DNA from: Deltaproteobacteria bacterium
Lineage (GTDB): Bacteria; Myxococcota_C; UBA6777
Assembly (NCBI GenBank): GCA_006226375.1
Contig: SBHC01000071.1
Location: 1 to 64,000, forward strand
Length of the DNA: 64,000 bases
Reading direction: 5' to 3'
Below the pieces are notes generated by a model. That model was not told the origin of the DNA. It ran no database searches and worked only from the letters and a program-made list of their open reading frames with translations. The position numbers and the translations under genes are program-made. Shown piece after piece: positions 34,149-43,225 of this stretch (positions are counted from its first letter, which is position 1; every line of letters starts with the position of its first letter).

Positions 34149-36383
34149 TTATTGAGGTCGCTGGATGCCGAGCTTTTTCATGCGGGCTTCAAGGGTGGTG
34201 GGTTTCATGTCGAGGATCTTGGCAGCCCCACGTTCTCCACTGACAACCCATCCTGTGTGCTCTAAGATCTGGAGGATGTACTGTTTTTCAAACTCGGCGA
34301 GAGAGACAAAGGATTGCCCTGAAAGGCCAGTCCCCGAGAAGAGACCCGGTTGTTGGAGGAGAGGCTCATGGAGTTCAAGCTCCGAGCCTGGCGAGAGAAT
34401 CATGGCTCGTTCGATCACATTTTCAAGTTCACGAATGTTACCTGGCCAGTTGTAGTTTCGAAGCTTCTCCATCGTTGTGCTAGATACTTGCTGGATCTGC
34501 TTGTTCATTTTCTTGTTGTTGAGGGCGATGAAGTGCCACACAAGCTGATCGATATCGTTGGGCCGCTCACGGAGAGGAGGCAGCTGGACAGGGAAAACAT
34601 TGAGCCGGAAGTATAGGTCTTCGCGGAACTTTCCTTCGTGGACCTGCGCGAGGAGGTTGTGGTTGGTTGCGGCGATCACGCGGACGTTCACATGTTGTGT
34701 TCCCTGCCCACCTAGCCGCTCAAAGGTTCCCTCCTGCAGCACACGGAGAAGCTTGGCTTGCAAGTGCAAAGGCAAGTCGCCGATCTCATCGAGGAAGATG
34801 GTGCCTTGGTTGGCGAGTTCAAAGCGTCCAATGCGCTGTTGGTAGGCGCTGGTGAACGCACCTCTCTCGTGCCCGAAGAGTTCGCTCTCGATCAGATTGG
34901 CAGGAAGGGTTGCGCAATTTACCTTCACAAGGGGTCTGTCGCTGCGTTGGCTCAGCTCATGAATGCTGTGCGCGATCAGCTCTTTTCCTGTCCCTGTCTC
35001 TCCCAAGATCAACACTGTGGTGTCGGTCTGAGCGACTAGCTCTACTTTGTGGAGCGCTGCTTTTAGCTTTGAGCTATCACCCACGAGTTGGGTGAAGTCG
35101 TGTTTGGTTTTGATCTCATCTTTGAGGTAGACGTTCTCTGTTTCCAGGCGAGTCTTGAGCGTGGAAAGTTCGGAGATGCTGTCACGAAGATTGGCCTCTT
35201 CGCGCTTCTTTTCCCGGATGTCACGGCCTATCAGCAAGAAATAGTCCATCTTGTCGATGCGAATGGGACGTCCACTCACCGAGACATCGATGGTCGAGCC
35301 GTTGCTATGGAGCCACTGGGTTTCCAACACAAAGGAGCCGGTGTTCTGGAGCTGTTTTTGGGCGATTGTGCTTGCTTCCTCCAACAACTCGGCAGGGATA
35401 AGTTGCTCGGTGGATAGCCCCTGTAGGGATTCCGCGGTGTACCCAAGCAGGTGTTGTGCGGCAACGTTGCTTTCTACAATGGTAGCGTTGGGTCGTTCGA
35501 TGGTGAGAATGGCGTCGTTGGCAAGATCAAAGAGTGTGCGGTACTTTTCTTCGCTGGAGCGCAGATCGTTTTCGCGAAAGCGCTCCTCTGTTTCGTCCAG
35601 AATGATGCCGTAGAAGCCCGTCACATTTTGTTTGGAGTCTAACTGAGGGCGTCCGCTCAGAACGTAGTAGCGTTCTTCCATGTTGGAGAGCTGAAAACGA
35701 ATGTGAGCGTTGGTGAAAGGGAGGCCTTCTTGGGCGTTACGGATCAGCTCTTTGGCAGCGTTCTTGTCGTCTGGATGAACCGATTGGAACCAACGTCTTA
35801 ATGTGGGGGTGTAGAGAGTCGGCTGGGTTCCAAACAAACGGTGAGTGACATGGCTCCAGTGTGTCTTTCCTGTGTGATTGTCGACGCGCCACAAGCCGAG
35901 GTTAAGCATATCAATGGCCAGCTTGAGGTGCGTGTGCTCATGTTCAAGCTGCTCCTCCAACAGACGTTGCTCGGTGATGTCTCGCTTGGTTCCCCACATC
36001 TGATCAGGCTTGCCATTGTCATCAAGTGACACTTCGCCGATGCTATGAACCCATCGCTCCTGACCGTCGTTGTACCGGAAAAAACGGTAGGTGATCTCGT
36101 AGGAGTCGCCTTCAAAAGAGTTCTTGACGATGGCTTCCACGCGTTCCCGATCGAGTGGATGCACACGCTCCATGTACTGTTCGGGGGTGGGTGTTCCTTG
36201 GCTGGGATCTCGTCCCAACACCCGGAAGAGACCATCGGACCACTTGACAACCTCAGTGCCCACTTCCCAGCTCCAACAACCCACTTGGCTTGCTTGCTCG
36301 GAAAGTGTCAGGAGGTCTTGGACATTGTCCAAGACCCACTCGGCTTGGTCAGAAGCTTGTTGTTTGGTCCACTTGGTGTTCAT
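34149..36383 (-). CDS. PAS-containing sigma-54-dependent activator
   Basis: About 744 residues. Three PAS domains fill the N-terminal 400 residues (two PAS_3-like with GTKRDITEQR and ILDETEERFR ends, and one ending LIGRDIREKK), then a short coiled coil and an FhlA-like AAA+ domain with GETGTGKE, GAFTSA at 508-513 (Ser for Gly in GAFTGA), FLDEIGD, and a C-terminal Fis-like HTH (GAAKILDMKPTTLEARMKKL). PAS sensing implies a small-molecule, redox or light cue. GAFTSA variants occur in related proteins, but the loop contacts sigma-54, so function is not certain. The ATG at 36383 is preferred over an upstream TTG. A weaker sigma-54-like site lies 120 bases upstream. Confidence 0.92.
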   Translation of the reverse strand: MNTKWTKQQASDQAEWVLDNVQDLLTLSEQASQVGCWSWEVGTEVVKWSDGLFRVLGRDPSQGTPTPEQYMERVHPLDRERVEAIVKNSFEGDSYEITYRFFRYNDGQERWVHSIGEVSLDDNGKPDQMWGTKRDITEQRLLEEQLEHEHTHLKLAIDMLNLGLWRVDNHTGKTHWSHVTHRLFGTQPTLYTPTLRRWFQSVHPDDKNAAKELIRNAQEGLPFTNAHIRFQLSNMEERYYVLSGRPQLDSKQNVTGFYGIILDETEERFRENDLRSSEEKYRTLFDLANDAILTIERPNATIVESNVAAQHLLGYTAESLQGLSTEQLIPAELLEEASTIAQKQLQNTGSFVLETQWLHSNGSTIDVSVSGRPIRIDKMDYFLLIGRDIREKKREEANLRDSISELSTLKTRLETENVYLKDEIKTKHDFTQLVGDSSKLKAALHKVELVAQTDTTVLILGETGTGKELIAHSIHELSQRSDRPLVKVNCATLPANLIESELFGHERGAFTSAYQQRIGRFELANQGTIFLDEIGDLPLHLQAKLLRVLQEGTFERLGGQGTQHVNVRVIAATNHNLLAQVHEGKFREDLYFRLNVFPVQLPPLRERPNDIDQLVWHFIALNNKKMNKQIQQVSSTTMEKLRNYNWPGNIRELENVIERAMILSPGSELELHEPLLQQPGLFSGTGLSGQSFVSLAEFEKQYILQILEHTGWVVSGERGAAKILDMKPTTLEARMKKLGIQRPQ

Positions 36384-37145
36384 AGTCGATGGGCCTTGGG
36401 GCCGTCTCGGAGTGAGCAACTCTTCTCATAGGAACACAAGATGTTTCCGAGTGTTGCTCACTCTTTGGTTTGGGCTCGTACTGTACGAAGGCTTCATGCC
36501 TCCGCAAGATGGACGCCTTGCCCGAATGAACCGATAAACCACCAAACGTTGAGCGACCCGATTCTTCGCGCAAGGTGCGAGATTTCGGGGCAAGGAGAAG
36601 CATCACAAAGCCAACCTTGGCTCAATCCACTGCTGGCAGAGTTGGAAGGAGGAGGTGGTCTTGCTGTTTTGTAACAGCGAGGTTTCACCTGAACCAAGTT
36701 GGAATGTTTCGCGGACCCCTATTCGTCCCCTTATCATTCTCTTCATCGTAGGGACTTTCCCTGTTGACGTCTAGGGACAAATGTACTGATTCTCTAGTAT
36801 TTATCAGGAGATTTCCTAGTGTTGTGCTGGGTTTTTTAAGGGCTTGGGTTGCAAATTATGGGGTTGCATTCTTTGTCTACAAGCTATAGCTTGGTCCTCA
36901 ATGTGTCGAATTGCAAGACATCGAAAGAGAGTATGAAATTGTATTTTGTGTTGGGCGGGTGGAGATAGGTGTTGATGTGGGGGATCTCCCTACGTTTCAT
37001 TGGGGGAAAGTCCTCGGGGGAAAAGCCAACATGTCCCGATTGTTTCAACGCGTCGGATCTAACATAACGAAAAGAATAGTCCTTCTCCTTTTACAATCGG
37101 GTCGACAGAACAATGGTTGCAATACTCTCGGCGGTGGAATCCATC
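36384..37145. other. Long divergent intergenic region
   Basis: 762 bases between divergent regulator genes. It holds the sigma-54-like site at 36503-36518 and is AT-rich around 36780-36910. A plus-strand frame at 36911-37153 lacks a ribosome site and overlaps the kinase start; I do not call it. The promoter of the downstream signalling operon should be here, but I could not identify it. Confidence 0.4.
36503..36518 (-). promoter_or_regulatory. Weak sigma-54-like site before PAS activator gene
   Basis: The minus strand reads AGGCGT-CCATC-TTGCG: GG-N10-GC spacing and TTGC are right, but the -24 box has three mismatches. The predicted start is near 36491, 108 bases before the ATG. Confidence 0.35.
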
Positions 37146-37943
37146 ATGCATAATCGAGACGCCAGCAGTTCTTCTCTAGAGTCTCACGAACAGACGAGCG
37201 AAAAGCAGGCTACACGGCGAGAGCGTGATCGCTCCTGGCACATGGCTTACATGTCCCACTTCTTACCGTCACTTGCGCATGAAATTAAGAACCCTCTCGC
37301 TGGAATGCAGAGCATCGTTGAGGTGCTCTTGGAGGAGATCCAAGGGGTACAACATCGAGAAGATCTAGAGCTCTTGTTGTACGAACTTTCACGCCTTCGT
37401 TTCTTGATCGATCGCATGACGTTGGTCGAAATGAGCGTTCTGAACTCCGCCAACATCGTGGATCTGGTTCAAGTGGCGCAGCGTTCGATCAAGTTGGCTT
37501 CCAAGAGAGCGTACCAGCTCGGCATCAACATGGAGAGTAGCGCAAGCATGGAGCCGATGTGGGCTCACATCAATCCTGAAGGGTTCCATATCATCCTGCT
37601 TAACCTGCTGAACAATGCGATAGAAGCGTGTTCCAAAGGGGATGAGATCTCGATACGCTTGAGCCGAAAAGATGACATGGTGTATCTTTGTGTGAAGGAC
37701 ACTGGAAAAGGGATGTCCGAAGAGGTTCAGAAACAAGCAACGGAGCCGTTCTTTACAACCAAGCCGAGCGGATCAGGGATCGGACTCGCGTTGATCGCTA
37801 GCTTTGTGGAGAGGGGGGGAGGTAGCCTGTCCATCCAATCCCAAGAAGGCGTGGGTACTGCCATCTCCGTCTCGATTAAAGATGTCGCATTTCGAGCTTC
37901 CTCTGATGGTGCATCAAGCAATCCCTGGAACACCCAAAGGTAA
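37146..37943 (+). CDS. Soluble histidine kinase
   Basis: A 265-residue kinase without membrane segments or a recognisable sensor domain. The dimerisation box LAHEIKNPLAGMQ carries the phospho-His45; then N-box LLNLLNNAIEA, G1 VKDTGKGMS, F-box EPFFTTKPSGSG and G2 GIGLALI. This is the NtrB/HPK4-like set, often partnered with sigma-54 or receiver-effector proteins. The start at 37146 follows GGTGGA; an in-frame ATG at 37113 is possible. Eight bases later begins the roadblock-like gene, so it heads a signalling operon of at least four genes, with the receiver protein at 39799-41055 the likely partner. Confidence 0.92.
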   Translation: MHNRDASSSSLESHEQTSEKQATRRERDRSWHMAYMSHFLPSLAHEIKNPLAGMQSIVEVLLEEIQGVQHREDLELLLYELSRLRFLIDRMTLVEMSVLNSANIVDLVQVAQRSIKLASKRAYQLGINMESSASMEPMWAHINPEGFHIILLNLLNNAIEACSKGDEISIRLSRKDDMVYLCVKDTGKGMSEEVQKQATEPFFTTKPSGSGIGLALIASFVERGGGSLSIQSQEGVGTAISVSIKDVAFRASSDGASSNPWNTQR

Positions 37944-37951
37944 CGAACTGA

Positions 37952-38320
37952 ATGAGCGCACCCAAAGACTCTCCGTGGCGTATTCCAGACAATCTCCGAG
38001 AAGCTGAATTCATCGAACGTTCATGGCTGCTGGGCCAAGAAGCTGATGTCTTGGATGCCCATCCAGGAGAGTCTCACCTTGTTCCCCATGAGCTTGCGGT
38101 CTCTTTCCAAGTGGGACTTCAAACTCTCACTCGAATCGGTCGAACCCTGGAGCTTGGCGAGACAGGTACGGTGTGGCTGGAATGTTCGCAAGGACTGTTG
38201 TTGTTGGTCACTCTTCCCTTCAACCATGTGCTGGCTGTTCAGACGGGAGCTGACACCAATTTGGGGCTGCTTCGCTCCCTCGTAACTCAAACCTTACAAG
38301 AGTGGGAGGTTACGGAATGA
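37952..38320 (+). CDS. Short roadblock/LC7-like protein
   Basis: A 122-residue protein. The C-terminal 75 residues match the second half of a roadblock/LC7 (MglB-like) domain (GLQTLTRIGRTLELGE, LLLLVTLPFNHVLAVQTG, TNLGLLRSLV). The N-terminal part is charged and unlike the usual first half. Roadblock proteins act as regulators or GAPs of small GTPases such as MglA in polarity and motility, but no GTPase gene is nearby. It lies eight bases after the kinase gene and overlaps the next gene by ATGA, so it is co-expressed with both. Confidence 0.78.
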   Translation: MSAPKDSPWRIPDNLREAEFIERSWLLGQEADVLDAHPGESHLVPHELAVSFQVGLQTLTRIGRTLELGETGTVWLECSQGLLLLVTLPFNHVLAVQTGADTNLGLLRSLVTQTLQEWEVTE

Positions 38321-39480
38321 GCGTGGACAAACCCAAAGGGTCATGGTGGACTCGTGTGTTTACAGGCAAGAACCCTGAACTTCACGACGACGACATCGGC
38401 TACGAAGTTCTTGAAGAGGTGGAAGAGATCTCTCTGGAAGCGAAGCTACAAGAGACCATGTTAGCCTTGGAGCAGATGCAACAGGTTCAATCCCGTCTGC
38501 AAGACCAGAACACCAAGCTCAACCAGGATCTTGCGAACACACGAAGAGAGCGAGACACCTGGCGCAAACAGGTGGCGAATCTGGAGAGGACGGAACGAAG
38601 TTCGACCGATGTTCCAGCCCAACTCAAAAGCACCCAAGATAGTCTTCACGAGCTCCAAGAGTACACACGCAAGCTGCAACACCAGCTAGAGTCTGAACAA
38701 CAATCCAACCAAGACATGCTGCAAGAGTTTCAAGAGCACGAGAAGTCCAACCTCACTCTTGAACGCAAACTCTCTTCCGCTATCCGCAAGCTGGAGAAGA
38801 TGGAGGAGCAGTACAAACAAGCTCGCCAACAACTGATGGAGCACGACAAAAGTTCGGTGGATGCAAAAGCACAAATCCGTCAGTTGGAGCATTTGCTGAA
38901 CGAAATGACAGAGAACATGCGGGAGGAGTATTCCAAGCGAAAGCAAATGGAAGACGAGCGTATGGTCTTGTTTCGTCAGAAAGAGGCTGTGGCTGCTGAA
39001 AAACAGGCCTTGGAAGAACAATTGGAGGAGCTACAAGGTGCTGCAGGGGGGGGCGACCTCCTTCGGCTGTTTTGGGACGTCTGTGCCTCGTCTTTGGTGC
39101 AGATCTGTGATTGGAGCGCTCGCCTGGCTGTCCAAGGACACTTAACGTCGTTGTTGACGGAAACTCCCGAACGGTTTGCTGCTGTGAACGCCGGCTCCGT
39201 CGAAGAACTGGAGTTGTCCCTCTCCAAAGTGGGTCAATCGGCGGGGTGGTGTCAGTCTCTTTCCCTCGCCGTCTCCGATGAAAAGGTGATCGTTATCTTG
39301 GAAGGTGTCGCTGAGTCCACACACCTCTTCTCTGCATCTCCTGAAGGTCTGGCTGTGTTGCAGTCGCCTCTTCCCCTTTTGGCGGTCGCAATGTTGCAGC
39401 GTAGTCTGCAAAAAACGTTGGTTTTCCAATCGGTCGAATCTTCTCCCTCCCAACAAATTGCGACGTTTCAGATCGTTTAG
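38317..39480 (+). CDS. Long coiled-coil protein with small C-terminal domain
   Basis: A 387-residue protein. Residues about 35-245 are a continuous coiled coil rich in Gln, Glu, Lys and Leu (SRLQDQNTKLNQDLANTRRE, SSAIRKLEKMEEQYKQARQQ). From 250 there is a globular domain with alternating helices and strands (LLRLFWDVCASSLVQICDW, EKVIVILEG) that I do not recognise, although it could be another degenerate roadblock-type fold. GGAGGT sits seven bases before the ATG, which overlaps the previous stop as ATGA. It may be the scaffold that joins the kinase, roadblock and receiver proteins. Confidence 0.82.
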   Translation: MSVDKPKGSWWTRVFTGKNPELHDDDIGYEVLEEVEEISLEAKLQETMLALEQMQQVQSRLQDQNTKLNQDLANTRRERDTWRKQVANLERTERSSTDVPAQLKSTQDSLHELQEYTRKLQHQLESEQQSNQDMLQEFQEHEKSNLTLERKLSSAIRKLEKMEEQYKQARQQLMEHDKSSVDAKAQIRQLEHLLNEMTENMREEYSKRKQMEDERMVLFRQKEAVAAEKQALEEQLEELQGAAGGGDLLRLFWDVCASSLVQICDWSARLAVQGHLTSLLTETPERFAAVNAGSVEELELSLSKVGQSAGWCQSLSLAVSDEKVIVILEGVAESTHLFSASPEGLAVLQSPLPLLAVAMLQRSLQKTLVFQSVESSPSQQIATFQIV

Positions 39481-39798
39481 ATTTCTTGGTCAGTGTTGTC
39501 TTTTGCCGTCTTTGTTCTCGGCGAGTTTGTGTTGTCTTCTTCTTTCAAATTGTGCAGATTGAGGGAGTTTGCTTGTTGTTCTCGGGGCTTTGTTTGTGGT
39601 GGAATCCCTTAAGCTTCTTTGAGGGAATGTCGGGTGGCGCATCGGGGGTTGTTGATGTACTCTTTCCTTGGGGGAATCCCTTAGTGTGATTTCAGGGGAA
39701 CCTTTGAGTGAAAGCATAGTTTACCCGATAGAGTGGTCGTTTCAATGAGGTATACTTTCGATGATGCAACGCTATTACTTTGATGTGAGCCGGAGCCT
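39481..39798. other. Intergenic region with direct repeat
   Basis: No gene. GGAATCCCTTA occurs at 39601-39611 and again at 39673-39683, each followed 10-13 bases later by AGGG(G)A that can pair with the TCCCT, so two similar small stem-loops are 72 bases apart. The downstream receiver gene must have its own promoter here or be read through. Confidence 0.45.
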
Positions 39799-41055
39799 AT
39801 GAAGTATCACATACTCATCGTAGAAGATGAATCGACGCTGCTTCGTGGGCTTGTTCGAGGGTTGGGGCAGGCTCCCAATCTTCACATAACGGGGTGCGCC
39901 ACGTACCAAGAGGGGCTTAACGTTCTGCTGCATGACACGCCGGATTTGCTGCTGACGGATCTGAACCTTCCCGATCGCAGCGGGTTTGACTTCTTGAATG
40001 AGATGAACGCACACAACATCCGCATCCCTGTGCTTGTGATGACGGCGTATCGTGCGGTGTTTGCTCCACAGTTGTCACAGAATCCTGGCTTAACCGTTCT
40101 GGAAAAGCCGATTGGCTTGAAGGAACTGCGACAGGCGATCGATGAAAAACTCTCCTTTTACGAGACAGCCAAGCCGATCGGTCCGTTTCAACTGGCGGAC
40201 TATCTTCAAATTTCGGGCATGGGACGACACACGTTGTCATTCTTGCTTGAGTTGGAAGAGTACGGCCAGGCGGAGATCGACATCGTAGAAGGCGATATCT
40301 GGAATGTTCGCTTGGGGACCAAAACTGGTAAAGAAGCGTTGCAGCTTTGTTTGTCGGGCACCATTCGTAACATCGGTTACCGGCAACGAGAATCTGAACT
40401 TCAAGAACGTCAAATCTATGATCGTTGGGAAGAACTTCTTCTCGACATGCTTCGTCAAGAGGACGAGGCCAATCGGGTTGAGCTTGAGTGGCAGAGTCAA
40501 GATGAATTGTTTGGTATCATCGCGGAGTCTATGACTGAGCTTCCTGCTGCAGGGGAACCTCCAAAGACTTCGGATGATGCTCACATTCAACTGGTGAACG
40601 AACTCAAGCCACAAAGTAACGTGCTAACCGTTGAACCAGAGGAGTATACGGATATGGCGAATGTGAATGCAGTGTGTCAAGAAGTAGTTGGCGACGTCAC
40701 TGATGCACTGGCGTGTGGGGTGGTGGATCTGAGCAGCGGTATGTTGATGGGTGTTCACCACACGGTGCCTTACTTCACACAAAGTTACTTGGACGCTGTG
40801 GCGGCTGCGGCTGTCGACTTGTTCCGCGGAAAAAACGTACGACGTGTGGAGCAGCTTCTTGGCAAACACAGGGGCGCCACCGTTCAAGATAGCTTCCAAG
40901 AGATCTTTGTTTCTTCCGACAACGTGTACCACTTCATGAAGATTATCCCCGCCAAAGGTGCTGTCGTTGTGTTGGTCACCCGTAAGACCACCAACCAAGG
41001 TATGGGATGGGCTTCTTTGCGTTCTGCTGTGACCGATATCGCGAGCGCGCTGTAA
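39799..41055 (+). CDS. Receiver-DUF4388-roadblock response regulator
   Basis: A 418-residue protein with no DNA-binding domain. Residues 1-120 are a receiver with phospho-Asp54 (LLLTDLNLPDRSG) and Lys103 (LEKPIG). From 128 to about 215 a DUF4388-like domain follows (IGPFQLADYLQISGMGRHTL, GDIWNVRLGTKTGKEAL). The last 130 residues are a roadblock-like domain (VVDLSSGMLMGVHHTV, FMKIIPAKGAVVVLVTRKTT). Such proteins in deltaproteobacteria are thought to link phosphorelay to GTPase or polarity systems. CGGAGCCT precedes the ATG. Six bases later the kinase-phosphoesterase fusion begins, so the two are co-transcribed. Confidence 0.9.
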   Translation: MKYHILIVEDESTLLRGLVRGLGQAPNLHITGCATYQEGLNVLLHDTPDLLLTDLNLPDRSGFDFLNEMNAHNIRIPVLVMTAYRAVFAPQLSQNPGLTVLEKPIGLKELRQAIDEKLSFYETAKPIGPFQLADYLQISGMGRHTLSFLLELEEYGQAEIDIVEGDIWNVRLGTKTGKEALQLCLSGTIRNIGYRQRESELQERQIYDRWEELLLDMLRQEDEANRVELEWQSQDELFGIIAESMTELPAAGEPPKTSDDAHIQLVNELKPQSNVLTVEPEEYTDMANVNAVCQEVVGDVTDALACGVVDLSSGMLMGVHHTVPYFTQSYLDAVAAAAVDLFRGKNVRRVEQLLGKHRGATVQDSFQEIFVSSDNVYHFMKIIPAKGAVVVLVTRKTTNQGMGWASLRSAVTDIASAL

Positions 41056-41061
41056 TCCAAG

Positions 41062-42639
41062 ATGTGGTTCCCCCTACCTGCTAGTCCTACCCATATTTTC
41101 TCTCTCTCTCCTTCTGGTCACGGTCTTCCCGTTGAACATGTGTACCAACTTCTCCATGATACAACAGCGCACGAGTGGCGTGAACGTGTTGGGGTTCTCA
41201 ACCCTCGCGATGGTTCAGGAAAAAACTCCACGCGTCTTCTTCTCACCCGCAATTTTGTGTTCAAAACGGACAAGTATTTGTGCACTCCTTCGGAGAGGGG
41301 GGCGCGAAAGTTTGTGGCGGACCGGCTCGAAGCCATCGACAATTGGGGGATCTGGCACCCCCAGAAGCAATGGCTCCTGTTTCAAGTGGAGGACAAGTGG
41401 TGGCCCGTGAGCTTGTGCCCCAAGCTCACCACTCTTCGCCAAGTTGCTTCCTGGGAAGACAAGGTCAGCGGTTGGCTTTCCATGCTCAAAATGTGTTGGG
41501 AAGTCGCGCAACAACATCAGATTGGCCTTGATGTAAACCCTTCCAACTTTGGTTGGGACGACCAGGGGCAGCTGTATTACATCGATGATGAGGTCTATCC
41601 TTCCCAAGGGATCAAGGATATGGCAGAGGCCATTGCCACGCGTATCCCTGAAGAATCGAGGTGGCCGGAAGAGTCATGGCGGTCCTTTGGGGAGCAACTG
41701 CAGACCACATTCTTTCCGCTTTGGAAGCACGCTCATCAGTGGCGTGAGGTGAAAGCTTGCATTGAAGATTATCCCATCACATCAATGCTCGCTCCACGGC
41801 GAAGTGCCCTCATCTTGGGACTTTCAAAAAACAACGAACACCTCGACCCATCCGTCCGACGCCGTCGCAGAAAAGAGCAGAAAGCGTTGCCCTGGAAGCG
41901 AACGTTGGTGTTCTCCGATATTCACGGTAACTACCCGGCTTTGGAAGCGGTGCTTGGCAAAGCCAAGGACATGGAGGTGGATAGCTACTTGTTCTTGGGA
42001 GATGTTGTTGGGTACGGGCCTTTCCCCAAAGAATGTGTAGACCGCGTGGCTGCTTTGCCTTCGTGCATTTGCTTGAAGGGGAACCACGATGAAATTGCAA
42101 GCTCGGGGACCATCCCTGAAGGCACCAATCGTTTGGCCCGTGAGTCTCTTCGTTGGACCCAAGAGCAGCTTTCACAAGAGCAAATGGCTTGGTTGGGAGG
42201 ACTCTCTCACGAACACAGCGAGCCTCCTTGGCTTGCCGTTCATGGAGCACCTCAAGACCCCGACCGAATCTACGCTTATGTATACGAAATGACCTACAGG
42301 AGCAACCTGGAACATCTTCACAAGCGAGGGTATTCGCTCTGCTTCTACGGACACACCCATGTTCCGTTTGTGTATTTGCTGAACGCGGAAGGGGGAACCG
42401 AAAAGTTGAGCCCTGAAACGTTTTCGGTCTTTCAGACTGGGCAAGTCGCGTTGGTGAATCCTGGCTCCGTTGGGCAGCCTCGGGACCGTGACCCTATGAG
42501 CTCCTTTGCGATTTGGGAACACAGCGTCAACCAGGTCTCGTTTCATCGTGTCGCGTACGATGTCGAGAGCACCATGAACGAAATTATTCGGTGTGGCCTT
42601 CCGGATGACCTTTGTTCTCGTTTGGAAATGGGCTGGTAG
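41062..42639 (+). CDS. Kinase-like domain fused to metallophosphoesterase
   Basis: A 525-residue fusion. Residues 1-250 look like a protein/aminoglycoside-kinase-type fold: TRNFVFKTDKYL with a candidate ATP-binding Lys, and QIGLDVNPSNFGWDDQG-LYYIDDE where Asp, Asn and the later Asp-Asp match the catalytic and metal loops of WaaP/APH-like kinases. From 283 to the end is a calcineurin-type phosphoesterase of the YfcE/DUF851 kind: FSDIHGN (Asp286, His288), LGDVVGYGP, GNHDE, VHGAP, GHTHVP. It may phosphorylate and dephosphorylate the same target or use one half as a sensor. Start assigned by frame; no good ribosome site, consistent with coupling to the receiver gene six bases upstream. Confidence 0.85.
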   Translation: MWFPLPASPTHIFSLSPSGHGLPVEHVYQLLHDTTAHEWRERVGVLNPRDGSGKNSTRLLLTRNFVFKTDKYLCTPSERGARKFVADRLEAIDNWGIWHPQKQWLLFQVEDKWWPVSLCPKLTTLRQVASWEDKVSGWLSMLKMCWEVAQQHQIGLDVNPSNFGWDDQGQLYYIDDEVYPSQGIKDMAEAIATRIPEESRWPEESWRSFGEQLQTTFFPLWKHAHQWREVKACIEDYPITSMLAPRRSALILGLSKNNEHLDPSVRRRRRKEQKALPWKRTLVFSDIHGNYPALEAVLGKAKDMEVDSYLFLGDVVGYGPFPKECVDRVAALPSCICLKGNHDEIASSGTIPEGTNRLARESLRWTQEQLSQEQMAWLGGLSHEHSEPPWLAVHGAPQDPDRIYAYVYEMTYRSNLEHLHKRGYSLCFYGHTHVPFVYLLNAEGGTEKLSPETFSVFQTGQVALVNPGSVGQPRDRDPMSSFAIWEHSVNQVSFHRVAYDVESTMNEIIRCGLPDDLCSRLEMGW

Positions 42640-42731
42640 ACGTGGTTGTTTCCTCGAGAAACGTTTGCTGCTGAGGGGTGGTGGGGGAGTTGAAGAGGTT
42701 CGCGGGTCACGAGGGACTTGTTGGTTTTGCC

Positions 42732-43079
42732 TCAATGTTGTACAGGACAACCACCTGCTGAATTGGATGATGTCTTTGCAACGGAGGGCTCTGCAGCTGC
42801 ACCGTAGACTTCGTGCTTGGGTGCGCTGGCTAGAATGGTGCTCTCTCCCCACGATGTAACTTTGTTAAATGAGTCAGAGGCTACAAAGCTATCAAAGTGA
42901 GCCCTGGTTGCCCATTCTGACACAATCAGATAGGAGTTGGTCTCGTAGGCATCGCGGTATAGGTTGGTCTTGACGTGACCTTCTGTGTCCGAAAGCTTCT
43001 CTAAGACTAAGGAGAACATACTTTCAAAAGCTGTCTCTTTGCCATCTTTGATATGGTAGTTCATTCCTACGGTTATCAT
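42732..43079 (-). CDS. Antibiotic-biosynthesis-monooxygenase (ABM)-domain protein
   Basis: A 115-residue protein of the dimeric ABM ferredoxin-like fold (MITVGMNYHIKDGKETAFE, GHVKTNLYRDAYETNSYLIV, SEWATRAHFDSFVASDSF). Members act as cofactor-free quinone or haem-related monooxygenases or stress proteins; the His/Trp layout does not single out one. The tail ends SAGGCPVQH, with a Cys that could be modified. AAGGAG lies six bases before the ATG at 43079; the longer frame upstream is not used. It is divergent from the VOC-PCP_red gene, with three TAGCTA repeats between them. Confidence 0.85.
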   Translation of the reverse strand: MITVGMNYHIKDGKETAFESMFSLVLEKLSDTEGHVKTNLYRDAYETNSYLIVSEWATRAHFDSFVASDSFNKVTSWGESTILASAPKHEVYGAAAEPSVAKTSSNSAGGCPVQH

Positions 43080-43098
43080 CTTGACTCCTTCACGTGGA

Positions 43099-43139
43099 TA
43101 GCTATAGGTTTTGTACATAGCTAAAGGAGAGTGTAGCTA
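43099..43139. repeat. Three TAGCTA copies in divergent promoter
   Basis: TAGCTA, itself palindromic, occurs at 43099-43104, 43118-43123 and 43134-43139 between the divergent ABM and VOC-PCP_red genes. These could be regulator half-sites, but the motif is short. Confidence 0.3.
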
Positions 43140-43225
43140 AGGTGCTAGGGGTTTTCAAGTCCTTTTTTTATGGATCTTTCGAACGCTTGGTTCTTTGGCA
43201 AGTACACAAAACAATCGGGAAATCA

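Noticed and set aside
36827-36845. GG-N10-GC match in front of the histidine kinase gene
   Set aside because: Neither the -24 box (TGGGTT) nor the -12 box (GGGCTT) resembles a sigma-54 promoter beyond the spacing.
36911-37153. 80-codon plus-strand frame before the histidine kinase
   Set aside because: No ribosome site, overlaps the kinase start, no recognisable sequence.
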